From DASUME01 sp041179425 (GTDB taxonomy: Bacteria > Myxococcota_A > Polyangia > Polyangiales > DASUME01), in the NCBI GenBank assembly GCA_041179425.1, contig JBEGTL010000176.1, positions 1 through 13,850 of the forward strand: DNA of 13,850 nucleotides, given 5' to 3'. Both the position numbers and the translations under genes were made by a program. Numbering within the stretch: the stretch's first letter is position 1; each line of letters starts with the position of its first letter. A model generated the notes under the pieces. That model made no database searches, was not told where the DNA came from, and worked only from the letters and a program-made list of their open reading frames with translations. Below, one piece after another: positions 7,212 through 13,850 of this stretch.

Positions 7212-8150
7212 TTAGACGCTGCCGTGCTCGAGCGGCGGGATGCCCATGTGTCTGCGAACCTCGTCGAGCGGCCGGTGCTGATCGGCGAACAGGTCGTAGC
7301 CCTGCGTGAAGTCGACCTTGCAGGCGGCGCCGCGTCCGAGTGCAAACATCACGCGCGGCACGTCGAACAGACCGAGGTGACCCTCGGCGACCGGTGTGAC
7401 CTTGAGTCCAAGGTGGAACTGCATGATGCCGAAGAGCAGGAACGTAAAGCCATCGCGCCGTGCGAAGCCCGCTTGGAACGCGGCCTGCTGAATCTCGCTC
7501 TGGGGGTCGGTGCCGTAGCCCGCGAGGACGTGGCCAATGTCGTGAAAAGGTAGCGGCATGCCTCCGAGCTCGCCGGGGAATTTGAAGTCGTTCGCGCGGA
7601 AGTGATCGTAGACGGCGCGACCCAGGGTGCCTGCTGCACAGCCCTCGAGCGCGTGATAACGAGCGGCCAGCTCTGGATCCCCACCGCCGATGCCGAGCAT
7701 CGTGGGCGCCACCTTCCAGAAGCCTGGGAAACCCTCGGCTCGACGGATGAAGCCGCTGAAGCGGCGCAACATGTCAAACCGCGCGAGTAGCGCGTGGCCG
7801 TGGCTGATCTCGGACAGTACCGAGAGCCCGCGCTCTTCGATGCCGAGGGCGCGCGCAAAGTCGCTGACGCGCTGCTCGGCGCGTCGCGACGGAGTGCCCT
7901 CGACCAAGGACATGACGATGGCGAGCTGCACGGCGCGCTTACGACGCTGTGGGTCGACGAGCACGCGCGCCACCTCTTCGAACGCGATCGGCTCGAGCGT
8001 GTCGAGCGCGAGCTCGACTTCGTGGATGCGAGCGATGCCCTCGATCAGGGCGCGCTCGCCTTCACTAAAGTGGTGATCGCTGAGCGCGACATTACGAAGT
8101 GCGCGCAGCACGTACGCGAGCTCGACAGGGGAAAAGACGCGGATGTCCAT
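7212..8150 (-). CDS. TerB-like domain fused to a Coq4-like domain
   Basis: The product has 312 residues; the ATG at 8148-8150 has CGGAGA about 7 bases upstream. Residues 5-110 are all-helical and resemble TerB/DjlA-type domains: two helical hairpins, LRALRNVALSDHHFSEGERA and AIVMSLVEGTPSRRAEQRV, each with the acidic loop and following Glu. Residues 150-305 resemble Coq4: LGRAVYDHFRAND, then FHDIGHVLAGYGTDPQSE (H203, D204, H207, E219), which is exactly the HD-x2-H-x11-E metal motif of Coq4. Eukaryotic COQ4 binds a metal and quinone-like lipid and is needed for the C1 step in ubiquinone synthesis. By inference this protein handles a quinone, prenylated or other lipophilic ring. It follows the GST gene on the same strand after a 200-bp gap. 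The Coq4 match rests on the metal motif and its flanks; fusion partners are otherwise unfamiliar to me. Confidence 0.75.
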   Translation of the reverse strand: MDIRVFSPVELAYVLRALRNVALSDHHFSEGERALIEGIARIHEVELALDTLEPIAFEEVARVLVDPQRRKRAVQLAIVMSLVEGTPSRRAEQRVSDFARALGIEERGLSVLSEISHGHALLARFDMLRRFSGFIRRAEGFPGFWKVAPTMLGIGGGDPELAARYHALEGCAAGTLGRAVYDHFRANDFKFPGELGGMPLPFHDIGHVLAGYGTDPQSEIQQAAFQAGFARRDGFTFLLFGIMQFHLGLKVTPVAEGHLGLFDVPRVMFALGRGAACKVDFTQGYDLFADQHRPLDEVRRHMGIPPLEHGSV

Positions 8151-8303
8151 GGCAGTCTCCGTCGGATGGGATCAACCAAGCTAGAGCGAAAACGGTACCA
8201 GTGGTGACGACGCCACGCTCGCCGCCGAGAAACGTGCCGATTGCCGCGGAAAATCGCGCGATCGTCAGCTGCGTGTCTCACTCCTTTTGGGGGAAGGTGC
8301 TGG

Positions 8304-8339
8304 GTGTCCGGTATCGTCCGCGCACCGGACACGTGTCCG
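8304..8339. promoter_or_regulatory. Perfect 14-bp palindrome with a third half-site
   Basis: CGGACACGTGTCCG at 8326-8339 is a perfect palindrome. The half-site GTGTCCGG occurs again at 8304-8311, making a second inverted pair with CCGGACAC at 8325-8332. It lies in the 200-bp gap between the GST stop and the Coq4-like start, about 180 bp upstream of the latter. It could be a TetR-type or similar operator for the Coq4-like gene, or the 8304-8332 pair (8-bp stem, 13-base loop) could act as a transcript hairpin after GST. No T-run follows, which argues against a classical terminator. Confidence 0.45.
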
Positions 8340-8350
8340 CCGATGTTCGG

Positions 8351-9052
8351 CTACGCCGTTGCGTCTGCCTTCGTGAACAAGCAGCGCAGGCGCCAGGCGT
8401 GGAGCTCTGCACGGTCGCTGATGAAGTGAGCGTGGCGGCTGGTGCGGACCACTTCGTCGAGCTGCGCGGCGACTGCGATGTCGGCGATCGAAGGCGCCTC
8501 CCCACACAGCCACGGAGCTCGTTGCAGGCGGCCATTCAACGCGTCGAGGTGAGCCTGGAAGTCGCCGAGCACCACCTCCGCTGGATAGCGACCCAGGCCG
8601 TGCGCCTTTACCCACTTGCGGTTCTGCGACATGCCCAGCTTAAAGAACGCTCGCTCGTACAGCGGAAGACCCTCGCAGGCTGCTGCCACCGCGCGGTCGA
8701 GCGCCTCGTCGTCGAACATCCGCAACCAAAGCTCGTACCAGTACAGAGACTCATCGGCCCAGTCCTCGAGCAGGTGGACGAGGTGAGGGTCGACCGAGGC
8801 CGGCACCAGCGGCGGGTTCGGGTGCCGCGCGTCGACGGCGCGCGCGATCTTCGAGCTGTCTTGGATGCGCTCGTCGCCGTAGTCGAGCACGGGTAGCTTG
8901 CCGGTGGGTGTCAGACTCTTGGGCTTGAGGCCGCGCAGACCGCCGTACTCCTCGATGCGGTACGCCAGGCCCTTGAAGGCGAGGACCTTGCGGACCTTGG
9001 TGCAGAAGGGCGAGATGCACCACTGGTGCAGGACGATGGAAGGCTGTTGCAT
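8351..9052 (-). CDS. Glutathione S-transferase family protein
   Basis: The product has 233 residues. The N-terminal thioredoxin-fold domain has SPFCTKVRKVL with S14 and C17 at the glutathione-activating position, TGKLPVL with the cis-Pro at 54, and the D65-S66-S67 glutathione-gamma-glutamyl contact in IQDSSKI. The rest (about 90-233) is the all-helical C-terminal domain, including an APWLCGEAPSIADIAVAAQL block typical of the family N-capping motif. It conjugates or isomerises small electrophiles with glutathione in the cytoplasm; the substrate is unknown. The start lies 6 bp after the SDR stop, so the two genes are almost surely co-transcribed and probably act on related compounds. Confidence 0.9.
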   Translation of the reverse strand: MQQPSIVLHQWCISPFCTKVRKVLAFKGLAYRIEEYGGLRGLKPKSLTPTGKLPVLDYGDERIQDSSKIARAVDARHPNPPLVPASVDPHLVHLLEDWADESLYWYELWLRMFDDEALDRAVAAACEGLPLYERAFFKLGMSQNRKWVKAHGLGRYPAEVVLGDFQAHLDALNGRLQRAPWLCGEAPSIADIAVAAQLDEVVRTSRHAHFISDRAELHAWRLRCLFTKADATA

Positions 9053-9058
9053 GTTCGT

Positions 9059-9757
9059 TCACCACTTTTCTACGTGAGGTCGGAGGTCGAGCTCGAAGGT
9101 CCACGCCGACCGTGGCTGCCCTACGAGCTGCGCCAGCGCGTCGGCGATGTGCTCAGGCTGAGCAAAGCCGTCCGCAGACCGACAAGGGAACACGGTGCGC
9201 ATGAAGAGACTGTCGATGACGGCATCGATGACCACATAGCTGACGTGGATACCCTGTGGAGAGAGCTCCTTGGCCATGGCCTCGACCATCAGACGTTGCC
9301 CGCCCTTGGCCGCTGCAAACGGCAAGGTGCCCTTGCTGCCGCGCCGCGAAGCAGTGGCTCCTATGACTACGATGGCGCCGCAAGATCGTTTCTTCATCGC
9401 GGGTAACACCTGCTGCACCGCGCGCAGGCAGCCGACGGCGTTGACGCGAAAGCAGTCTTCGAGGCGCTCTGCATCGGTGTCTTCTACGCCGCCCCGGACG
9501 AAATTGCCTGCGTTGTAGATGAGCGTGTCGACTGAACCGAGCTCGCGCTCGATGGCCTGGAAAGCGGCACGCACCGACTCGGCCTGCGTCAGGTCGCACG
9601 GCACGGCCAAGCTGCCAGGCACCTCGTTCGCGAGCGCGCGCAGGCGTCGCTCATCGCGCGCCAGGAGCGCGACGCGAAACCCGTCACGTGTGAAGCGTCG
9701 TGCGAACGCCTTGCCGTTTCCCGTCCCTGCACCCACGACTGCGCAGACTCGTTGCAT
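9059..9757 (-). CDS. Short-chain dehydrogenase/reductase with Phe at the catalytic Tyr position
   Basis: The product has 232 residues. AGGAGG lies about 10 bases before ATG 9755-9757. The Rossmann motif is VVGAGTGNGKAFA (residues 7-19); LIYNAGNF carries the NAG motif (82-84). The conserved Ser is S137 in VIGATAS. At the active site the usual YxxxK reads F147-A-A-A-K151, so the catalytic Tyr is absent, as in a group of SDRs with the pattern GATAS...FAxxK. Such proteins may be inactive as classic dehydrogenases, use another residue, or act as binding proteins. It is the first gene of the minus-strand unit SDR-GST and is divergent from the LysR regulator, which probably controls it. Confidence 0.9.
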   Translation of the reverse strand: MQRVCAVVGAGTGNGKAFARRFTRDGFRVALLARDERRLRALANEVPGSLAVPCDLTQAESVRAAFQAIERELGSVDTLIYNAGNFVRGGVEDTDAERLEDCFRVNAVGCLRAVQQVLPAMKKRSCGAIVVIGATASRRGSKGTLPFAAAKGGQRLMVEAMAKELSPQGIHVSYVVIDAVIDSLFMRTVFPCRSADGFAQPEHIADALAQLVGQPRSAWTFELDLRPHVEKW

Positions 9758-9851
9758 TTTTGTTGCCTCCTACGCTGAACGTGAGCTTTTGCAGGACGCA
9801 CATCAAACGACGATTTATGCAGCATGGATAAGCTTCGCTAACCTATGAGCC
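9758..9851. promoter_or_regulatory. Divergent promoter region with a LysR-type dyad
   Basis: The 94-bp gap between the SDR and lysR-type starts contains TTATGCAGCATGGATAA (9815-9831). It has an inner dyad ATGC-A-GCAT and an outer TTAT/ATAA pair, and fits the T-N11-A pattern at 9818/9830. It is 58 bp from the SDR start and about 20 bp from the regulator start, a usual place for a LysR box controlling both genes. No confident -35/-10 hexamers were assigned. Confidence 0.5.
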
Positions 9852-10775
9852 ATGCCGCGCGACGTGCCGCCGATTCAGCTCCTGATCGCGTTCGAGGCGG
9901 CCGCGCGGCTCGGGAGCTTCAAGGCCGCCGCGGTCGAGCTGCACCTCACGCCGTCCGCGGTGAGCCAACAGCTGCGCGCGCTCGAAGAACACCTCTCCCA
10001 GTCCTTGTTTCATCGCCTACCACGCGCGGTCGAGCTCACCGAGGCAGGTCGTTTCTACTTTGACGTCGCGCGTGAGGTCCTGGGGCTGTTCCGCAAGGGC
10101 ACGGCGCGTCTGCACGAGCGCTACGGTCGACGGACCTTACGCGTGAGCACCGACCCCGCGGTGGCGTACGAGGTACTCATCCCCGCGCTCGCCGACTTTC
10201 AGGTGCTCCACCCTGACATCGATCTGCGCATCGAGGCCAGCAGCGCGCTGATCGACCCGCGCGTGGACTTGATCGACGCCGCGGTCCGATTTGGACGTGG
10301 CCAGCCATGGCCGGGGCTGGCGAGCGAACAGGTTGCGGCCATGACGAGCACGCTCGTCGCGTCTCCTCTGCTTCTCAAGAAGACGCCCATCAAGCAGCTG
10401 CGCGATCTGACGGACCACACCCTGCTCGACATCTCGGGCGCGCCCGACCACTGGGGTGTGATCGCGGCCCAGGCAGGCTTCCGTATCGGCAGACGTCAGA
10501 GCTTCGACAGCTACCTCGCGACCTTACAAGCTGCGGCGCACGGCATGGGCGTGGCGGTCGGACTATTCCCGCTCAGCAGCGCGTGGGTGCACGACGGGCG
10601 TCTCGCTACGCCCTTGCCGCTGCGTGTGCCAGGTGTCGGCTACTACCTGGTGTGTCGCCCGGAAGATCGGGAGCGGCCCGATCAGCTTGCCTTTGGCAGG
10701 TGGTTGTCGGCTCGATTTGCCGAGCTTGCACCGCTCGACGTACCGCCAGCGCGCGTGCGGCGCCGAGCGAAGTAA
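9852..10775 (+). CDS. LysR-type transcriptional regulator (GcvA-like)
   Basis: The product has 307 residues, the usual length. Residues 5-64 form the winged helix-turn-helix: LLIAFEAAARLGSFKAAAVE, LTPSAVSQQLRALEEHL, then the wing FHRLPRAVELTEAG. Residues 93-295 form the periplasmic-binding-like effector domain (LRVSTDPAVAYEVLIPALADF, then DLIDAAVRFGRG). The DAAVRFGRG block is characteristic of the GcvA/AmpR-like branch. It faces the SDR-GST genes across a 94-bp region with a LysR-type dyad, so it likely activates or represses them in answer to their substrate, and autoregulates. No strong ribosome site precedes the ATG; the overlapping ATG at 9845 is out of frame. Confidence 0.93.
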   Translation: MPRDVPPIQLLIAFEAAARLGSFKAAAVELHLTPSAVSQQLRALEEHLSQSLFHRLPRAVELTEAGRFYFDVAREVLGLFRKGTARLHERYGRRTLRVSTDPAVAYEVLIPALADFQVLHPDIDLRIEASSALIDPRVDLIDAAVRFGRGQPWPGLASEQVAAMTSTLVASPLLLKKTPIKQLRDLTDHTLLDISGAPDHWGVIAAQAGFRIGRRQSFDSYLATLQAAAHGMGVAVGLFPLSSAWVHDGRLATPLPLRVPGVGYYLVCRPEDRERPDQLAFGRWLSARFAELAPLDVPPARVRRRAK

Positions 10776-10790
10776 ACGAAGCGCCTTCGT
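10776..10790 (+). terminator. Short hairpin right after the lysR-type stop
   Basis: ACGAAG-CGC-CTTCGT forms a 6-bp stem with a 3-base loop starting one base after the TAA. It is followed by CGTCTCTCTC, a pyrimidine-rich but not T-rich run, so it is only a possible terminator between two convergent genes. Confidence 0.3.
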
Positions 10791-10834
10791 CGTCTCTCTC
10801 GCGAGCGACTGCGCGGGTGAGCGCACGAGCGGAG

Positions 10835-11350
10835 CTAGCGAGTCGGGCCGGGCGTCCAGGTGCCGCCGTCTTTTTCGCAGGGCTTTTTCCAGTCGTGCGT
10901 GTCGTCGCCGTCGTACACCTCGACAATGTCGTACGGTTTTCCGAACGAGGTGGTCTTGGTGTGGAGGCACGTGCCTGCGATGTCTTCGGACGCGCAGCGT
11001 TCGTCGCGAGACGTACACCAGCCGCCTACGTCGCGTGCGATGCCGAACTCGGGATCGGCGCTGAAGTACTCCTCGCAACCGTCGAACGTCGTGCCGCAGA
11101 TCGCGGCGATGGGTCGACCTGCGGGCGACTTGGCGGGACCTTTGCCGGTGAACGTGTGTTTGCCAGGCTTGCTCGAGCCGGACTCTTGCCGACCGCCCTT
11201 GCCGTCTTCGGTTTCTGCGCTGGGGTCGTCGCCGCACGCCACGACGCTCAGCAACAGGCCGAGGCCGATCGGGTAGGTCCTCAAGTAGTGGAGGAGCGCA
11301 AGCCTCTCTCGGTCGGACGCAGATAGCTTGGCGGAACTCGAGCGCTTCAT
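10835..11350 (-). CDS. Small Cys-rich lipoprotein, family unknown
   Basis: With the start at ATG 11348-11350 the product has 171 residues; an in-frame ATG at 11369-11371 and further upstream codons are also possible, and no start has a convincing ribosome site. A basic n-region and the helix YPIGLGLLLSVVAC give a likely lipidated Cys 39 (lipobox VVAC). The mature part begins with a Ser/Gly/Lys-rich linker (about 40-75) and then a compact domain with six cysteines at 85, 92, 112, 119, 128 and 158, in GRPIAAICGTTFDGCEEYF, GGWCTSRDERC, GTCLHTK and KPCEKDGG. Six cysteines suggest three disulfides, consistent with a periplasmic or surface location. I do not recognise the domain. It is convergent with the LysR-type gene and divergent from ohr. 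Confidence 0.7.
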   Translation of the reverse strand: MKRSSSAKLSASDRERLALLHYLRTYPIGLGLLLSVVACGDDPSAETEDGKGGRQESGSSKPGKHTFTGKGPAKSPAGRPIAAICGTTFDGCEEYFSADPEFGIARDVGGWCTSRDERCASEDIAGTCLHTKTTSFGKPYDIVEVYDGDDTHDWKKPCEKDGGTWTPGPTR

Positions 11351-11562
11351 GTCTGCGATATGCACCGTCATGACGCGCGGGACCACGGAGCTCACCCCGA
11401 GCGTCGGAGCACGCGTGCGTGAGAGGGCTCTGACCCAACGGCAGAAACGTTCGAGGTACGCGGCGTCCCCTAGCTCGTTTGTGAGTGACAGCCAGAAGCT
11501 GTGCGGCCACGCTGCCGACAACGACTTTGGGCCAAACGGGGCCGCAGTCGCAGGAGGAACCC

Positions 11563-11988
11563 ATGAGTGTAGACGTCAAATATCGCACCAGCGCCACCGC
11601 GACCGGTGGGCGCGACGGCCGTTCCAAGACCGAAGACGGCACACTCGACGTCAAGCTGGCGACGCCCAAAGAGCTGGGCGGCGCGGGTGGCGAAGGCAAC
11701 AATCCGGAACAGCTGTTCGCAGCGGGTTACTCCGCTTGTTTTCTCGGTGCCCTCAAGGCCGTCGCGCCCAGCCAGAAGCTGCGCGTGCCGCCTGAGACCA
11801 CGGTCACCGCCACGGTCGGCATCGGGCCGCGTTCGGAAGGTGGCTTCGGAATCACCGCCGACCTCAAGATCAGTCTGCCTGGCCTCGAGCGCGCGGACGC
11901 CGAGCGTCTGGTACAGGCGGCCCATCAGGTCTGCCCGTACTCCAATGCCACTCGCAACAACGTGGACGTGGGTCTCACGGTCGTCTAG
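11563..11988 (+). CDS. ohr: Organic hydroperoxide resistance protein Ohr
   Basis: The product has 141 residues, the normal Ohr length. The start at 11563 has AGGAGG about 7 bases upstream and fits the family N-terminus; the earlier in-frame ATG is rejected. Ohr is a cytoplasmic thiol peroxidase that reduces organic and fatty-acid hydroperoxides. Signatures: Arg in TGGRDGR (17 or 20) that activates the peroxidatic thiol, NPEQLFAAGYSACFLGAL with E50 and peroxidatic C59, and HQVCPYSNATRNN with resolving C124. These separate Ohr from OsmC. No OhrR (MarR-type) gene is in the window, so regulation is not visible. Its 3' end is 24 bp from the convergent GMC oxidoreductase. Confidence 0.95.
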   Translation: MSVDVKYRTSATATGGRDGRSKTEDGTLDVKLATPKELGGAGGEGNNPEQLFAAGYSACFLGALKAVAPSQKLRVPPETTVTATVGIGPRSEGGFGITADLKISLPGLERADAERLVQAAHQVCPYSNATRNNVDVGLTVV

Positions 11989-12012
11989 CGCTGTGTAGGT
12001 GTCGCGGTCTGG

Positions 12013-13641
12013 TCAGGCCGGTGCGAGCGACCGCGCGCGCGGCCGTGCCTGTTGTGTGCCCTTCGTCGTGGCTTCGGGTACGAAGCTCATCGCGCGCTCG
12101 GCCAGCGCGGTGATGGTAAGCGATGGATTCACACCAGGGTTTGCAGACACCGCAGCGCCGTCGATTACGTACAGACCCGGGTAGCCAAACACCTCGTGAC
12201 GGTCGTTGATCACGCCCGACTGCGCGTCGGCTCCCATGCAGGCACCACCCAAGATGTGGGCCGTGGTCGGTGCGCCCGTGAGCATCTCCGTAAACATGCT
12301 GCTGACCACGCCGTTGGTCTTCTTCGCGAAGCTTCGCGCCAGGGCCGTCGCCTCCGGCATGTTTGCGGTGGGCCCTTTTTGTTGATCGGGCACGCTGCTG
12401 ACCAAGCCGACCTTACCCCCGGTAAACAAGCTGCGACCGCGGGCAAGTGTCAGAGTCGCCTCGAGCGTGCGCATGTAGAGTAAGACCTGGGTCTGCTCCG
12501 ACAATCGTTTGGTGAACAGCTGACGCAGATACGCGACGGGTGAGCGCAGCCAGGCCAGCATCGAACCGAGCAGACGCGTGATGGCCGAGTCCCCGGGTGC
12601 GTGCGGACTGAGCAAGAACTTGTAGAAGTTGGAGCCTTTCCCGTAGCGCACGGGCTCGATATGGCTGTGCTCGTCCGTATGGAGGATGGAGGTGATCGCC
12701 ACGCCTTGGGAGTAGTCTTCTTTTGCGCCTGGGACGAACACCGAAGGCAGTGCCTCGCTGTTCGTGCGCACGAACTGTCCGAGCCGCGGCGACAAGCGGG
12801 GCAAACCATCCGGTTGCTCCTTCATGGCCAGCAGCAAAGGAAGCGTGCCGAGTACGCCACCCGCGAGCACGACATTGCCCGCGTCGAACGAGCTGCCCTC
12901 GGACAGGTCGATCGAGTGCCGCGTGTGAACCACGTAGCCGCCGCCCGGCTTGGGCTGCACGGCCGTCACCTCCGTCTCGGGCAGCACCGTCACGCCGAGC
13001 TTCTCGGCGAGGTACAGGTAGTTCTGGTCGAGCGTGTTCTTGGCGCCGACCGTGCAGCCGGTCATGCATGCGCCGCAGTGGCTACATCCGACGCGGCGCG
13101 GCCCTCTGCCGCCGAAGTACGGGTCTTCTACCTCGACCCCTGGCTGTCCAAAGAAGACGGCGACGTCGGTCTTGTGGAAGTGCTCCGAGCGTCCCATGTC
13201 GGCCGCGATCTGTCGCAGCACGCGGTCACCCGCGGTGTCGCCGGGATACGTGGTGGCTCCCAGCATCTTGCGCGCGAGAGCGTAGTAAGGTCCGAGCTCT
13301 TCTTCCCAATCTGCGAGATGCGCCCACGAGGGTGCTTCGAAGAATGCGGGTTTGGGCATGGGCAGCGTGTTGGCGTACACCAGCGAGCCGCCGCCGACGC
13401 CGACGCCGTGCAGCACCGTGACGTGGCGAAAAAAACTCATTTGGTAGATGCCGAGCGCCCCGTGCTTGGGAGCCCAGATCCAGCGTTTGACGTCGCTGTT
13501 GTTTTTGGCGAAGTCCGCACGCCCAAAGCGCCGACCCTTCTCGAGCACGAGCACCCGGTAGCCCTTTTCGGCAAGACGCAAGGCCGAGACGCTGCCACCG
13601 AAGCCCGAACCAACGATGATCCAATCAAAGGAAGTACTCAT
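12013..13641 (-). CDS. GMC-family FAD oxidoreductase (cholesterol-oxidase-like) with a four-Cys cluster
   Basis: The product has 542 residues from ATG 13639-13641, preceded by GAAAGG about 11 bases upstream; the in-frame codon 33 bases earlier is less likely. The FAD motif is IIVGSGFGGSVSALRLAEKG (G11-x-G13-x2-G16) with E34 in LVLEKG. HGVGVGGGSLVYAN (79-91) is the GMC signature. VGCSHCGACMTGC at 184-196 places Cys at 186, 189, 192 and 196 (C-x2-C-x2-C-x3-C), followed by AKNTLDQNYLYLAEKLG, as in a subset of cholesterol-oxidase-like GMC proteins. The C-terminal domain has AHILGGACMG with H462 and SANPGVNPSLTI with N505, the active-site pair. It likely oxidises a sterol or other lipophilic alcohol; the cluster could hold Fe-S or be structural. 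No N-terminal signal is seen. It is convergent with ohr. Confidence 0.9.
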   Translation of the reverse strand: MSTSFDWIIVGSGFGGSVSALRLAEKGYRVLVLEKGRRFGRADFAKNNSDVKRWIWAPKHGALGIYQMSFFRHVTVLHGVGVGGGSLVYANTLPMPKPAFFEAPSWAHLADWEEELGPYYALARKMLGATTYPGDTAGDRVLRQIAADMGRSEHFHKTDVAVFFGQPGVEVEDPYFGGRGPRRVGCSHCGACMTGCTVGAKNTLDQNYLYLAEKLGVTVLPETEVTAVQPKPGGGYVVHTRHSIDLSEGSSFDAGNVVLAGGVLGTLPLLLAMKEQPDGLPRLSPRLGQFVRTNSEALPSVFVPGAKEDYSQGVAITSILHTDEHSHIEPVRYGKGSNFYKFLLSPHAPGDSAITRLLGSMLAWLRSPVAYLRQLFTKRLSEQTQVLLYMRTLEATLTLARGRSLFTGGKVGLVSSVPDQQKGPTANMPEATALARSFAKKTNGVVSSMFTEMLTGAPTTAHILGGACMGADAQSGVINDRHEVFGYPGLYVIDGAAVSANPGVNPSLTITALAERAMSFVPEATTKGTQQARPRARSLAPA

Positions 13642-13681
13642 GTCGCGTTCAGCCTTTCGATGATGAGACCGCATGTCGGCG

Positions 13682-13850
13682 CTACCCGTTGCGTTCTTGA
13701 ATCATCCGATCGAGGGGCTTGGCAACTCGCTGCGCTAGTCGAGGCAGGAATCGAGCGGTTTGGCTAAGAGTGGTGACCGGGGACACCACGCAACGGCCGT
13801 TCTTGCGTCCCTTACTCTTCGGAATCGACTTGTGGGTAGCCCGCCGGCTC
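13682..13850 (-). CDS. Possible C-terminal end of an upstream gene, partial at the right edge
   Basis: The minus-strand frame is open from the edge for 55 codons to TAG at 13682-13684. It reads as a basic C-terminus with an amphipathic helix: SIPKSKGRKNGRC, then LSQTARFLPRLAQRVAKPLD and RMIQERNG. It ends 40 bp before the GMC oxidoreductase start on the same strand, so it could be the preceding gene of an operon. A second minus frame (ending at about 13812) also reads plausibly for 12 codons. No family is recognised. Confidence 0.35.
   Translation of the reverse strand, partial: SRRATHKSIPKSKGRKNGRCVVSPVTTLSQTARFLPRLAQRVAKPLDRMIQERNG

Noticed and set aside
6979..7215. 78-codon plus-strand ORF in the 301-bp gap
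   Set aside because: No ribosome site and no protein-like pattern; overlaps the end of the Coq4-like gene.
7044..7614. 12-mer GATCGTAGACGG present twice
   Set aside because: One copy is in the gap, the other inside the Coq4-like gene; flanks do not match, so no duplication is supported.
10563..11702. 379-codon minus-strand ORF
   Set aside because: Spans three supported genes in other frames and is Arg-rich; high-GC shadow.
12601..13767. 388-codon plus-strand ORF
   Set aside because: Antisense to the GMC oxidoreductase, whose motifs are unambiguous.

Overview
The window is high-GC bacterial DNA, densely coded on both strands. Three genes carry lipoprotein signal peptides with a lipobox or a close variant, and two of these have long low-complexity or Cys-rich mature parts. 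The gene mix fits a myxobacterium-like organism (Myxococcota, perhaps Polyangia). That assignment rests on general style, not on a marker gene.

The left part (1-5640) holds several damaged genes. A flavin monooxygenase runs off the left edge on the minus strand and has lost its first strand, with an in-frame TGA where the Rossmann motif should begin. Next is a B12-binding-domain gene (minus) with a one-base frameshift and an unreadable N-terminus. An apparently intact DUF3261 lipoprotein (plus) follows. Then come two gene fragments back to back: the C-terminal part of a probable radical-SAM-family protein (minus) and the C-terminal half of an Lgt-like membrane protein (plus). Both lack their N-termini at the same point, near 3155-3210. 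After these are an intact DUF3565-DUF1971 protein (minus) and an acyltransferase-3 membrane protein (plus) with a frameshift near its C-terminus.

The right part (5680-13680) reads cleanly. It has a lipoprotein with five 36-bp tandem repeats (minus), then a probable minus-strand unit of SDR, glutathione S-transferase and, after a 200-bp gap with a perfect 14-bp palindrome, a protein with a TerB-like N-terminus and a Coq4-like C-terminus. A LysR-type regulator is divergent from the SDR, with a dyad between them. Beyond it lie a Cys-rich lipoprotein (minus), an organic hydroperoxide resistance protein Ohr (plus) and a GMC oxidoreductase with a four-Cys cluster (minus). A possible C-terminal gene fragment touches the right edge.

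No tRNA, rRNA, transposase, CRISPR array or phage gene was seen. The most interesting points are the TerB-Coq4 fusion in a LysR/SDR/GST setting, the double truncation at the Lgt/radical-SAM junction, and the crowding of broken genes in the left 40% of the window. Function calls come from motif recognition by eye; no database search was run.
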